Notes: generated by a model from the sequence alone, not told the origin. Positions 51,751 through 60,335 are shown, counted from the first letter of the stretch. The stretch is DNA of 64,000 nt from Faecalicatena contorta (GCF_021531895.1 NZ_JAFBIX010000008.1:39139-103138); one strand, 5' to 3'. Numbers and translations: made by a program.

Positions 51751-52620
51751 CTACATATTCAGTCGTTCCACAACTTCTACTGCCTTCGGACTTCCTGCGA
51801 CTCCGCCGACTCCAGTTTCGCGGAGACTTACATCCATCTTATCTCCTACTTCTTTCATAGCGTCAATGACCTGATCCACCGGAATCTGGCTCTCGATACC
51901 TGCCAGAGCCATGTCTGCTGCCGCCATGGCATTGACCGCACCGCCGACATTTCTCTTCACACATGGAACCTCTACCAGACCGCCTACCGGATCACATACC
52001 AGACCCATCAGGTTCTTCAGCGCCATTGCACAGGCATGTCCCTGTTGCTCTGTGTTGCCGCCTTTTACATAACAGATAGCCGCTGCGGCCATTCCCGAAC
52101 CAGAGCCAATCTCAGCCTGACATCCTCCGGAAGCGCCTGCCAGATATGCTCGATTTGCAATAATCTGTCCCACACCCGCTGCCACATACATAGCTTCGAT
52201 CATCTTCTCTTCCGGAACATCATATTCCCGATAATAAGTAACAAGAACAGCCGGAAGTACACCGCAGGCTCCTGCAGTCGGTGCTGCAACGATTCGCTTC
52301 ATACATGCATTATTGCAACCCATCTTCAAAGCATTGGACATTACCTTTGCCATGTAATCGCCACACAGGGTATCCCCTTTTTCACGGTAGGCATCCATAA
52401 GCCCACCTTCTCTTCCAACCATGCGGCTTCTGGACAATTCATCCGGTTCATAGGCATCCAGCCCATCCAGCATTGCCTGCCACATGTGTTTCATTTGTTT
52501 CCAGGAATCTTCTTCCGTAACGCCTCTTTCTTCTGCATCTTCTAACTGAACCGCTTTCCAGAATTCAATTCCTTCCTTTTCGCATCTAACGCGCGCCTCT
52601 TCCATAGATTGATATGACAT
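51751..52620 (-). CDS. sdaAA: L-serine dehydratase, iron-sulfur type, alpha subunit
   Basis: A 289-residue protein with the conserved VAAPTAGACGVLPAVLVTYY, ASGGCQAEIGSGSGMAAAA and GLVCDPVGGLVEVPC segments whose cysteines hold an oxygen-sensitive 4Fe-4S cluster. It converts serine to pyruvate and ammonia. It begins about 24 bp after sdaAB. The two-subunit form is usual in Clostridia. Confidence 0.96.
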   Translation of the reverse strand: MSYQSMEEARVRCEKEGIEFWKAVQLEDAEERGVTEEDSWKQMKHMWQAMLDGLDAYEPDELSRSRMVGREGGLMDAYREKGDTLCGDYMAKVMSNALKMGCNNACMKRIVAAPTAGACGVLPAVLVTYYREYDVPEEKMIEAMYVAAGVGQIIANRAYLAGASGGCQAEIGSGSGMAAAAICYVKGGNTEQQGHACAMALKNLMGLVCDPVGGLVEVPCVKRNVGGAVNAMAAADMALAGIESQIPVDQVIDAMKEVGDKMDVSLRETGVGGVAGSPKAVEVVERLNM

Positions 52621-52643
52621 ACGCTTTCTAATCCTTTCTTTCC

Positions 52644-53318
52644 CTATTCCGTCTCTCCATTTGCATTCAGGAACTTCACACGGATAATTCCCTGCTTGCT
52701 CTCCAGATCATCGATTGCCTCTTTTGGTACAACCTGATCCGTCTCAACTACCATAACAGCAAAACCACCACGCTTATCACGGAACACCTGCATCGTTGCG
52801 ATATTAATCTCTGCATTGCTTAATGCCGATGCAACTTCCTTAATTCGTCCCGGCTCGTCCACATTGCGAATGATCAGCGTATTACTCTCTCCACTGAAGT
52901 TCACATCGATTCCATCCAGCTTACATACACGGATTCTTCCACCACCGATAGAATATGCCTGAATCTTCATGGTATTCACACCTTCTGCTTCCATAATAAT
53001 CTGAGCAGTATTCGGATGTGCTTCTTTAATATCCTTATTCTCGATGGTAAATTCCATGCCTTCTTCTCTTGCAATCTCAAAGCTATTTGGAATCCTCATA
53101 TCGTCAGGCTTCATTCCCAACAAGCCTGCAATCAGTGCCCGGTCCGTTCCATGCCCTTTCCCCGTAGCGGCAAACGATCCATGCAGATATACGGTAGCCT
53201 TCTTGGGCTGCCTTCCGAAAAGCTGTCTGGCAATCAGGCCAATCCTCGCTGCTCCTGCTGTGTGAGAACTGGACGGACCTACCATTACCGGTCCCAAAAT
53301 GTCAAATATACTTCCCAT
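52644..53318 (-). CDS. sdaAB: L-serine dehydratase, iron-sulfur type, beta subunit
   Basis: A 224-residue protein starting with the signature IFDILGPVMVGPSSSHTAGA. The C-terminal part (about 147-215) is an ACT domain: TLIIRNVDEPGRIKEVASAL and NIATMQVFRDKRGGFAVMV. It is the regulatory partner of sdaAA, with its own promoter upstream (53363-53391). Confidence 0.96.
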   Translation of the reverse strand: MGSIFDILGPVMVGPSSSHTAGAARIGLIARQLFGRQPKKATVYLHGSFAATGKGHGTDRALIAGLLGMKPDDMRIPNSFEIAREEGMEFTIENKDIKEAHPNTAQIIMEAEGVNTMKIQAYSIGGGRIRVCKLDGIDVNFSGESNTLIIRNVDEPGRIKEVASALSNAEINIATMQVFRDKRGGFAVMVVETDQVVPKEAIDDLESKQGIIRVKFLNANGETE

Positions 53319-53362
53319 TTCTTTTCCCTCTCTTTTTCTTATTTTGACATATATCTACTTTT

Positions 53363-53391
53363 ATTATACTTGGGATTTCTATGGTTTACAA
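53363..53391 (-). promoter_or_regulatory. sdaAB-sdaAA promoter
   Basis: Minus-strand TTGTAA (53386-53391), 17-bp spacer, TATAAT (53363-53368). It is divergent from the promoter of the DUF4317 gene. Confidence 0.78.
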
Positions 53392-53417
53392 CGACCAATT
53401 TCCCCACTCGCGTAATC

Positions 53418-53446
53418 TTGTAAATTTTCCTCGAATATGCTAAGAT
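53418..53446 (+). promoter_or_regulatory. Promoter of the DUF4317 gene
   Basis: TTGTAA (53418-53423), 17-bp spacer, TAAGAT (53441-53446), 35 bp before the ATG. Confidence 0.65.
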
Positions 53447-53481
53447 TGGGTACAGTCTGTATATAAGGGAGAGTGTAACTT

Positions 53482-54603
53482 ATGAATAAGAAAGAAGTAC
53501 TGGAAATCCGCAAGCAATTCACCCCGGAAAACTGCGCAATCACGCGAATCTGTGGCTGCTATGTGGACCATGAGAAAGAGAAAAAAGTCGAACTAAAAAA
53601 AGCTTTCTTATCCCTTCCAGAAGAAGAAGCTTTCAAATACTTTGATATTTTTAAACATACCTTGTCCGGAACCCTTGGGAAAAATCTCATTAATATGGAA
53701 TTCCCACTGGAGCAGGAGCTAGGCGGAGGTACACAGGAATTCCTTCTTAAGCTGCGTGACAGTAAGCTGGAAGACGACCTTCTGGTAGAAGAATTCTATG
53801 ATAAGATTATTGAAAATTATATCTACGCTGAGAATTATTACATCATTCTGATTCATGCAGTCTACGATGTTCCCGGCAAATCCACCGATGGTTCCGAGAT
53901 GTTCGATGCCTCTGATACAGTCTACGAACATATTCTGTGCAGCATCTGTCCGGTCAACCTCACAAAAGCAGGTCTTACCTACAACGCATTGACCAATAAT
54001 ATCGAAGACCGCATCCGTGACTGGATCGTAGAAGCCCCAGTTAAGGGCTTCCTGTTCCCGGCCTTCCAGGATCGTGCCAGTGATGTACATAATATCCTTT
54101 ATTATACCAAGAAACCAGAAGATCTCCAGCCAGAACTGATCAGCAATGTACTGGGGAGCACCATTCCTCTGACCGCCGGCGATCAGAAGACCACCTTCCA
54201 GACTATCATCAGTGATACACTAGGTGATGAATGCGATTATGAAGTCGTTCGCAACATCCACGACAATCTCAACGAGATGCTGGAAGGAAGCAAAGAAAAC
54301 CCAGATCCTCTGGAACTGTCCAAACCAGATGTTAAGAATCTGCTCACCAGAAGCGGTGTTCCAGAAGAAAAGCTGGAATCCTTCGACGAAGAATTCCAGG
54401 AGATGGTCGGTGACAAGAACACCTTACTCGCATCCAACATCGCCAGTGTCAAGACCTTCCAGATTGAGACACCCGACGTGGTCGTAAAAGTCAATCCAGA
54501 GCGCTCCGACCTGGTAGAGACCCGCGAGATTGATGGCCGGATGTGCCTGGTCATTGCAATCGATGACCACCTGGAAGTCAACGGAATTGAAGTTCGAAAA
54601 TAG
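53482..54603 (+). CDS. DUF4317 family protein
   Basis: A 373-residue soluble protein starting MNKKEVLEIRKQFTPENCAI, followed by RICGCYVDHEKEKKVELKKA, which I recognise from DUF4317 proteins of gut Firmicutes. It contains an EGPVKGFLFPAF-like segment (VEAPVKGFLFPAFQDR) and YYTKKPEDLQPELI. No catalytic motif is evident and its function is unknown. ATG 53482 follows AAGGGAG. It is monocistronic, with the tRNA-Leu gene downstream. Confidence 0.87.
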   Translation: MNKKEVLEIRKQFTPENCAITRICGCYVDHEKEKKVELKKAFLSLPEEEAFKYFDIFKHTLSGTLGKNLINMEFPLEQELGGGTQEFLLKLRDSKLEDDLLVEEFYDKIIENYIYAENYYIILIHAVYDVPGKSTDGSEMFDASDTVYEHILCSICPVNLTKAGLTYNALTNNIEDRIRDWIVEAPVKGFLFPAFQDRASDVHNILYYTKKPEDLQPELISNVLGSTIPLTAGDQKTTFQTIISDTLGDECDYEVVRNIHDNLNEMLEGSKENPDPLELSKPDVKNLLTRSGVPEEKLESFDEEFQEMVGDKNTLLASNIASVKTFQIETPDVVVKVNPERSDLVETREIDGRMCLVIAIDDHLEVNGIEVRK

Positions 54604-54639
54604 TTCTGCCAATTTTTTTCAAAAAAACACAAAAAGTAT

Positions 54640-54668
54640 TTGCCAAATGATGTTTTATGTGATAGAAT
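54640..54668 (+). promoter_or_regulatory. tRNA-Leu(CAG) promoter
   Basis: TTGCCA (54640-54645), 17-bp spacer, TAGAAT (54663-54668), 11 bp before the tRNA. Confidence 0.68.
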
Positions 54669-54679
54669 ATCTTTTGTTA

Positions 54680-54762
54680 GCGGAGATGGCGGAATGGCAG
54701 ACGCGCTAGATTCAGGTTCTAGTGGGAGCAATCCTGTGAGGGTTCAAGTCCCTTTCTCCGCA
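54680..54762 (+). tRNA. tRNA-Leu (CAG)
   Basis: The acceptor strands GCGGAGA and TCTCCGC pair fully with discriminator A. The anticodon arm CTAGA-TTCAGGT-TCTAG presents CAG. A long variable arm and GGTTCAAGTCC T-arm fit tRNA-Leu. CCA is not encoded. Confidence 0.97.
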
Positions 54763-54776
54763 TCTATTATTTTTAT

Positions 54777-54812
54777 AAAAAAACCGAAAACTTCACTGTT
54801 TTCGGTTTTTTT
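54777..54812 (+). terminator. Terminator after tRNA-Leu(CAG)
   Basis: AACCGAAAAC and GTTTTCGGTT arms with flanking A and T runs (54777-54791 against 54798-54812), a strong intrinsic terminator. Confidence 0.92.
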
Positions 54813-54868
54813 CTTTTCTACAATTCTAAAGAAAACCTTATGTCTTCGTGAACTTTTTGTGATATCCC

Positions 54869-54897
54869 TTGAGACTTTTGACTAAACATACTACAAT
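54869..54897 (+). promoter_or_regulatory. Promoter of the acidic membrane protein gene
   Basis: TTGAGA (54869-54874), 17-bp spacer, TACAAT (54892-54897), 29 bp before the ATG. Confidence 0.7.
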
Positions 54898-54926
54898 AAG
54901 AAATCGTTTAAGGAGGGTTTGAGTAT

Positions 54927-55709
54927 ATGAGTATAAATGGTAACACAGTAAGGAAAGATACCGAGGATTTTTTTGGTGATGATTTCGAAGTCATATATCA
55001 GGAAGATTTCCCCGACCTAAACTTTTTTGAAGATGAAGATGACGATTACAGGGATGTTCTGTCGAATCTCTCAGAATTAGATGACGATGATGACATTGAC
55101 TATCTGGAAGAAAATTATGATTATGATAAATATGAAGATGAGGAGGAAAACTCTTCTGAAGAAGATAAGAAGAAGCGCAAAAAGCGCCGCAGAGTACCGA
55201 ATCTGCTCTCCCCTGCAGGAAAAGCTGCTAAAACCGGTGGAAAAATAATCTATAAAGCCGTTAATCTTTTGCTTCGCGGAGCAACTTTAATTTTAATCGC
55301 GATAATCACATATACACTGACTGTAAATTTCTGGAATAATTACAGTGCCTACGGAGATATTTTCCATGCTATTACAGACAAAAATTATATCTTAGGCGCT
55401 TATGCGGGGATTGCGTTATTCTTACTGCTTTTTGAGGTTATCACTTTTCTGATGGTGTTATTTGGCAGTAAAAAAAGCGGCCGCAAGGGCCGCTGTCAGG
55501 ATACAGGACGAGGCCTGTTCTCTTTTGTATTTATCTTCGTAGGTTCTTACCTGGCTTACTTATTTCACGGATTCGTTCCGACATCTCTGAATCCACTCCA
55601 GGGAGTGCAAGGCGCACTTGCGGTATATGGTACTTTACACACAACATTACTTCCGCTTTGCGCCGCTGGCATTATCAGCTGTCTGATTCGGAAATTCCTG
55701 ATCCGATAA
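54927..55709 (+). CDS. Membrane protein with a long Asp/Glu-rich cytoplasmic head
   Basis: A 260-residue protein of no family known to me. Residues 1-80 are very acidic with many Asp, Glu and Tyr (e.g. LDDDDDIDYLEENYDYDKYE). A basic block KKRKKRRR follows near 81-89, then about four membrane helices (near 115-135, 155-180, 195-215 and 235-255). The head could bind metal or basic proteins, and the acidic and basic blocks may pair. AAGGAGGG precedes the ATG by 12 bp. Its 3' end overlaps the convergent gene by 63 bp. Confidence 0.78.
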   Translation: MSINGNTVRKDTEDFFGDDFEVIYQEDFPDLNFFEDEDDDYRDVLSNLSELDDDDDIDYLEENYDYDKYEDEEENSSEEDKKKRKKRRRVPNLLSPAGKAAKTGGKIIYKAVNLLLRGATLILIAIITYTLTVNFWNNYSAYGDIFHAITDKNYILGAYAGIALFLLLFEVITFLMVLFGSKKSGRKGRCQDTGRGLFSFVFIFVGSYLAYLFHGFVPTSLNPLQGVQGALAVYGTLHTTLLPLCAAGIISCLIRKFLIR

Positions 55710-56564
55710 GCGATTTTTTTCATACTCTTCGTCTTCCGTCTCTACCTGCTTCAGGAAATCAGCATCCTGAGACTTGAGCCGGGGGATGAAGCGTTTCGCG
55801 AATCTGCCCTTTCCACGATTCTTCACATAAAAATAACCAATCGTGGAAAATACAACTGCGCCAATAAAGTTAACGAACAGATCTTTCATAGTATCCAGAA
55901 GTCCGATATCCAGATAACCGCCAAGGCCCAGACTCTGTCCATTGACTACCACATCCGTGATATTGTCAATTTCAACTGGGGTGTTTGCTCCCGCCGGATC
56001 CAACATCACAGAGTGAATACTATGTACGATCGTATCTTTCTGCATGTCCAATCCAAAGAAAAGATCCATACTACATTCAAAGAATTCCCACAACACGCCG
56101 ATCGTCATGGAAAAGCAGAATGCTACAATTGCCACGAACACTGGCGATAATTGTATTGAGAATTTTTTACTTCGGTTCAGGATATCTACCAGTGCGAACC
56201 CAATTGCCGCTGCCAGGAATCCGTTGATCGTATGCAGCGCGGTATCCCAGAACGGAAACCTGATATAATAAGCTTGGATCTCTCCAAGGATTTCTGCTGC
56301 AAATATAAAGATTAATATCGTAATTTCCAATGCAGTAGGCAGTTCTATTTTCAGATTAATCTGTATAAAGCTTGGAACAAAAAGCAGTAATAATGTCAGA
56401 ATACACAAGAATACATTTTCATAATTCTTATTAAATATCTGAAGCACCATCATCAATATTACCAGCATACGAAGAACCACATACACAACAAATGAGCTTC
56501 TGTGCTCTCTTAGTTCCATATGCATTGCTTTTTTCCATACTTTCAGTCTTTTTTTAATCTTCAT
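55647..56564 (-). CDS. Multi-pass membrane protein, DUF2238/YjdF-like
   Basis: A 305-residue protein with about seven membrane helices between residues 25 and 255. The motif FPFWDTALHTINGFLAAAIGF, followed by MTIGVLWEFFECSMDLFFG, resembles DUF2238/YjdF-type proteins, where conserved His and Glu lie in the membrane. The function is unknown. The C-terminal 50 residues are charged and hydrophilic. It overlaps the convergent membrane protein gene by 63 bp, an uncommonly long overlap of stops. Confidence 0.8.
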   Translation of the reverse strand: MKIKKRLKVWKKAMHMELREHRSSFVVYVVLRMLVILMMVLQIFNKNYENVFLCILTLLLLFVPSFIQINLKIELPTALEITILIFIFAAEILGEIQAYYIRFPFWDTALHTINGFLAAAIGFALVDILNRSKKFSIQLSPVFVAIVAFCFSMTIGVLWEFFECSMDLFFGLDMQKDTIVHSIHSVMLDPAGANTPVEIDNITDVVVNGQSLGLGGYLDIGLLDTMKDLFVNFIGAVVFSTIGYFYVKNRGKGRFAKRFIPRLKSQDADFLKQVETEDEEYEKNRLSDQEFPNQTADNASGAKRK

Positions 56565-56589
56565 CTGATGTCCTTTCTCTGCACATCTC

Positions 56590-57516
56590 CTAATTCAGGA
56601 AATTTTCAATAATAATGGATTCTGCTTCCTCCTCCGTCATACCCAATGTACGCAGTTTCACAAGTTGTTCATCATTAATTCTTCCGATTGCCGCTTCATG
56701 GATAATTGCCGCATCCAGATGTCTTGCATTGATCTCCGGAATGGAGCTTACTTCTGCATGATCCATGATGATGGAATCACACTGTACATGAGCATGGCAC
56801 TTGGCATTCCCTACCGCCTTCGGGTGAAATACCTGCTTAGACTCGCCTTTTGCAACAGATCTGGAGATAATCTGCGCGGAGCTTCCCTCTCCATTCATCT
56901 GCACTTCCATATTGGATTCTGCAGTCTGACTGTCATGCGTCATTAATTTTTCAATCACATATAACTTGGAATTTGCTCCCATCTCAACATCCGTCTCACG
57001 AACTGTAGAATCTACACCTTTAATCTGTGCTGTATCCAGTGTAAATACAGCATCCTCTTCCAGATAAATCTTTGTGACTGGATTCAGCACTCTGGCACCT
57101 GTGCCTTCCCCTTCCCCATAATGCTTCTCCTCATAACGGACATTCGCACCCTTTCCCACATGGAAAGAGTGGATTCCATCATGACGGCTTTCGTTACAGC
57201 CACTGTTGTGAATTCCGCAGCCGGCTACAATCGTTACATCCGCACCTTCTGCAACATAGAAATCATTATATACTACATCTGTCATACCGGAAGCATCTAC
57301 CACGACCGGGATATGTACCTGCTCTCCTCTAGTCTCTCCGTCAATATAGATGTCAATTCCTGACTTTTCTTCCTTTTTCTTAATCTTAATATGCTCGCTG
57401 TCTCCGTGACAAAGAGCAACTCCATTATGGCGCAAATTAAAAGCTCCTTTTTGCTGGAAACCAGATCCATCGATCTGCTCTAATATCTTTTTTGTAATCT
57501 CATCTAATGTGGCCAT
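56590..57516 (-). CDS. sufB: SufB/SufD family Fe-S assembly scaffold
   Basis: A 308-residue SufB/D core protein: beta-helix region with FYVAEGADVTIVAGCGIHNSG, NARHLDAAIIHEAAIGRIN and the C-terminal LRTLGMTEEEAESIIIENFL. It is much shorter than SufB of the SufBCD system (about 465 residues). With sufC it makes a two-gene unit like the minimal SufBC (SMS-type) systems of anaerobes and archaea. No sufS or sufU lies next to it. ATG 57516 follows GAGAGGAG by 8 bp. Confidence 0.9.
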   Translation of the reverse strand: MATLDEITKKILEQIDGSGFQQKGAFNLRHNGVALCHGDSEHIKIKKKEEKSGIDIYIDGETRGEQVHIPVVVDASGMTDVVYNDFYVAEGADVTIVAGCGIHNSGCNESRHDGIHSFHVGKGANVRYEEKHYGEGEGTGARVLNPVTKIYLEEDAVFTLDTAQIKGVDSTVRETDVEMGANSKLYVIEKLMTHDSQTAESNMEVQMNGEGSSAQIISRSVAKGESKQVFHPKAVGNAKCHAHVQCDSIIMDHAEVSSIPEINARHLDAAIIHEAAIGRINDEQLVKLRTLGMTEEEAESIIIENFLN

Positions 57517-57534
57517 CTCTAACACTCCTCTCTC

Positions 57535-58254
57535 TTAGCAGTTCATGCAGGCGCAGCTGTCACCCTTATCCAACAATGTCGGAAGAATCTCATCTTTTGG
57601 TCCGATTGCGCCAATATTGCCATCCTCAATTACCATAATCCGGTCTGCCATCTGGATAATACGCTCCTGATGAGAGATAAGGATCAGGCTTTCTTCCTTT
57701 TTACTGTGAATCTTTTCAAACTGCTGAATCAACATAGAAAAACTCCAGAGATCAATCCCCGCCTCCGGCTCATCAAAGATACATAACTTATGCTGCTTTG
57801 CAAGCACAGTCGCAATCTCCAGGCGTTTCATCTCTCCGCCGGAAAGAGTTGCATCTACTTCTCTTTTCAGATATTCCTGTGCACACAGCCCGACACTGCT
57901 TAGCAATGCACAGCATTCCGGCTCTGACAGCTTATGTCCTGCCGCCAGAGACAATAACTTATCCACCGTCATACCCTTGAATCTTGGCGGCTGCTGGAAT
58001 GCGAAACCAATTCCCGCATTGGCGCGATGATTAATATCATAAGAAGTAATATCCTCTCCGTCCAGTATGATCTGGCCTTCATCTGCCTGTTCAATTCCCA
58101 TCAACACCTTGGCAAGTGTTGATTTTCCACCACCATTCGGTCCAGTAATGACAAGCATCTCACCATCTTTAACATCAAAACTGATACCCTTGACGATGCT
58201 TCTCTCTATTCCATTTTCATTCACCTTGAATGTCAGATTTTTTACTTCCAGCAT
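57535..58254 (-). CDS. sufC: SufC-like ABC ATPase for Fe-S cluster assembly
   Basis: A 239-residue soluble ABC ATPase: Walker A TGPNGGGKSTLAK (about residues 37-49), the Q-loop FAFQQPPRFKG, signature LSGGEMKRLEIATVL and Walker B LCIFDEPEAGIDLW. The QPPRFKG and SGGE(M/K)KR features are SufC-like. A Cys-rich end (SCACMNC) is unusual and could bind a metal. It has its own promoter (58326-58354) and is followed after about 18 bp by sufB. Confidence 0.92.
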   Translation of the reverse strand: MLEVKNLTFKVNENGIERSIVKGISFDVKDGEMLVITGPNGGGKSTLAKVLMGIEQADEGQIILDGEDITSYDINHRANAGIGFAFQQPPRFKGMTVDKLLSLAAGHKLSEPECCALLSSVGLCAQEYLKREVDATLSGGEMKRLEIATVLAKQHKLCIFDEPEAGIDLWSFSMLIQQFEKIHSKKEESLILISHQERIIQMADRIMVIEDGNIGAIGPKDEILPTLLDKGDSCACMNC

Positions 58255-58325
58255 ATCTGCTTACGCTCCTTTTCCAACTGTATTTTCCAATATATTCTCC
58301 TATTATTAATATACACATACTTCAC

Positions 58326-58354
58326 ATTATAATCGGTTTTTTCTTTTGTTGCAA
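58326..58354 (-). promoter_or_regulatory. sufC-sufB promoter
   Basis: Minus-strand TTGCAA (58349-58354), 17-bp spacer, TATAAT (58326-58331). Confidence 0.75.
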
Positions 58355-58392
58355 CATATGGTTTTCCGGACACACATAAAATAGCCTTAATA

Positions 58393-58418
58393 AAAAGAGC
58401 CCGCACGCGAGCTCTTTT
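58393..58418 (-). terminator. Terminator after the MerR-type gene
   Basis: AAAAGAGC (58393-58400) and GCTCTTTT (58411-58418) pair perfectly and a T-containing tract follows on the minus strand. Confidence 0.82.
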
Positions 58419-58433
58419 ATCCAGATTCTCTGA

Positions 58434-59597
58434 TTATCTTAAGATCGTTGTTCCTCTTGACTTGCCCTGCATTGTAAATGCCGCACCGGCGATATTCATC
58501 ATCTTCGTTGCACTTACGATTGCATAATACCGGCCTCCTCCGCTCTTCGGAGCATCTCCGATTACATGGAACCAGCTAAGTCCAATATATATCGTAAATA
58601 TAAATGACATCACCGCTGCCGGTATCCACAGGTCACTTAGAATTCCTGCCAACACAGTCAGGATGATTGCATACACAACGGCCATCCCCAGAACATATCT
58701 TGCTTTTGAGAAAAATGCTTGTTTTTTCCCTGATAACAGGAAGAGCAGAAGTACATATAGCACCATCGCCAGCCAGAAAATCGCAAGATACATTCCACTT
58801 ATGGTCTGATTCTTCACTTCTTCTGTACTAAACACACTGCGTACAGCCAATGATATTCCCGCAATAAACGGTGTCAGAACCAAAGCCTCCAAGTGGAAGA
58901 ATACCGTCAGAGCTTTGACATTTGCGGTAAAATACATACCAATATAGCATATCAAACAGACAATTACCGCCAGAATCAGCCATTTCCACTGGTCAAAGAA
59001 CAAGGTCTGGCGATTCAAGATCTCTCCCGGATTACTTTTTATCGCTGCAATTCTCTTACTCCATGACATTCCTTCATATCTCAAAAAGAAATCCCCAAAT
59101 AACAGTGCAATAACTGCATTCATGAAATATCCCCACACAAGCATCCATGTCAGATTCTTGTTCAGCTGTCCCAGCGTCAGTATCTCCTTGGTAATATCTT
59201 CTTTCCAGATCTTCTCAAACTGCTCTTCCCAGATATCCTTTTCCTCACCCAATATCTGTTCATCCACTTCTTCAAAGGAAATATCCAGCTGTCGGATTGT
59301 TCTGCACACCTTTTCAATCTCTCGCAGATTCTTCTCTTCCTCACTGATCCGCTCCAGGCGCTTCTCCATAACCTCATCCAGCGAAAGGGCCCCCGCATTC
59401 AACATCTTAACATCCGATATCGGAATTCCCAGCGCCCTCAAGACTTTGATTCGTTCCAGATTCTTTACATCCTCTTCTGAATACTCACGGTAATTGTTCT
59501 CCCGATTTCTGACTGGATTCAAAAGGCCTTCCTCTTCATAATAACGGATGTTCGCTCTGGTAATCCCCACCCTTTGTTCTACTTCCTTAATCTTCAT
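58434..59597 (-). CDS. MerR family regulator with a C-terminal membrane domain
   Basis: A 387-residue protein. Residues 1-70 form a MerR-type winged helix (IKEVEQRVGITRANIRYYEEEGLL), followed by a Glu/Arg-rich dimerisation coil (about 75-125). From about residue 150 on there are five or six membrane helices (LTWMLVWGYFMNAVIALLFG, WKWLILAVIVCLICYIGMY). This makes a membrane-tethered transcription factor, perhaps sensing envelope stress or a lipophilic ligand. Its promoter has the 19-bp spacer typical of MerR control, and the same operator lies before the next gene upstream (59,680-60,060). Confidence 0.88.
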   Translation of the reverse strand: MKIKEVEQRVGITRANIRYYEEEGLLNPVRNRENNYREYSEEDVKNLERIKVLRALGIPISDVKMLNAGALSLDEVMEKRLERISEEEKNLREIEKVCRTIRQLDISFEEVDEQILGEEKDIWEEQFEKIWKEDITKEILTLGQLNKNLTWMLVWGYFMNAVIALLFGDFFLRYEGMSWSKRIAAIKSNPGEILNRQTLFFDQWKWLILAVIVCLICYIGMYFTANVKALTVFFHLEALVLTPFIAGISLAVRSVFSTEEVKNQTISGMYLAIFWLAMVLYVLLLFLLSGKKQAFFSKARYVLGMAVVYAIILTVLAGILSDLWIPAAVMSFIFTIYIGLSWFHVIGDAPKSGGGRYYAIVSATKMMNIAGAAFTMQGKSRGTTILR

Positions 59598-59630
59598 ACG
59601 AATCCCTTCCTTTCGTTCTTATATGATGCG

Positions 59631-59661
59631 ATTGTAGGGTATCAAGTTCCCTGAAGGTCAA
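59631..59661 (-). promoter_or_regulatory. MerR-type promoter 1 (own gene), 19-bp spacer
   Basis: Minus-strand TTGACC (59656-59661) and TACAAT (59631-59636) are 19 bp apart. The spacer AACTTGATACCC part and the whole block match promoter 2 at 60095-60125 at nearly every position. Confidence 0.8.
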
Positions 59662-59679
59662 TATATTTCCTGAAATAAT

Positions 59680-60060
59680 TTATTTCCACACAATATCTGC
59701 CAAATGTATTTTCTCTATATGAGAATTCCAATCTTCTTTACTATATATCTTCTTATAGAAATTATCTACTTTTATCGTTTCTTTTCCAAATAATCCCCTC
59801 TTCTTCTTACAATAATAAACCGTTACTTTCCCATAATATTCCTGGCTTACTCCTGTTGACCGGAAAGTTCCTGACATTGGAGGTATGCCCAGGGTCCTTT
59901 TGTCAAAACTAACCAGTAATAAATGATCTTCCGGAACAGGATTGCCAGAAATTATCGAAACGCAGAATTGATTGACACTATCTTTTCTATCATAAAATTC
60001 TAAGTCTATTTCTTCCACTATAGCCTTTCTAATCTCATCTATTTCTTTATCATATTTCAT
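59680..60060 (-). CDS. Hypothetical protein, predicted MerR target, 126 residues
   Basis: A 126-residue soluble protein with a mixed alpha/beta composition: MKYDKEIDEIRKAIVEEIDL, ISGNPVPEDHLLLVSFDKRT, YYGKVTVYYCKKKRGLFGKE and a helical C-terminus. No signal peptide or membrane segment is present and I do not recognise the family. AAGAGGAGGG lies before the ATG at 60060. Its promoter (60095-60125) carries the operator of the MerR-type gene that follows, so both should respond to the same signal. Confidence 0.75.
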   Translation of the reverse strand: MKYDKEIDEIRKAIVEEIDLEFYDRKDSVNQFCVSIISGNPVPEDHLLLVSFDKRTLGIPPMSGTFRSTGVSQEYYGKVTVYYCKKKRGLFGKETIKVDNFYKKIYSKEDWNSHIEKIHLADIVWK

Positions 60061-60094
60061 ATCGATCCCTCCTCTTTCTTTATTTCTTATAGCA

Positions 60095-60125
60095 ATTGTA
60101 AAGTATCAAGTTCCTTGAAGGTCAA
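60095..60125 (-). promoter_or_regulatory. MerR-type promoter 2 (126-residue gene), 19-bp spacer
   Basis: Minus-strand TTGACC (60120-60125) and TACAAT (60095-60100) are 19 bp apart. The spacer holds TTCAAGGAACTTGATACTT with the dyad TCAAG-GAA-CTTGA. Confidence 0.8.
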
Positions 60126-60157
60126 TACTATCCCTGTAAAAAGATGTCTATACGGAC

Positions 60158-60196
60158 AAAAAAAGCCCCAACCCCCTGAAATCGAAAGGCTGAGAC
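60158..60196 (-). terminator. Terminator of the tRNA array
   Basis: On the minus strand GTCTCAGCC (60188-60196) pairs with GGTTGGGGC (60165-60173) through some G-U pairs, followed by seven T residues (60158-60164). Confidence 0.8.
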
Positions 60197-60202
60197 TTTC
60201 AC

Positions 60203-60282
60203 TGCGGATGACAGGAATCGAACCTGCACGGTCTCCCACTAGATCCTAAGTCTAGCGCGTCTGCCAGTTCCGCCACATCCGC
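60203..60282 (-). tRNA. tRNA-Leu (TAG)
   Basis: Acceptor GCGGATG/CATCCGC with discriminator A; anticodon arm CTAGA-CTTAGGA-TCTAG gives TAG; a long variable arm is present. It is the last gene of the array. Confidence 0.96.
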
Positions 60283-60335
60283 ATAATCCATATAAATGAT
60301 ATCAAAAGGGACCAGCATTCTGATCCCTTTTTTAG

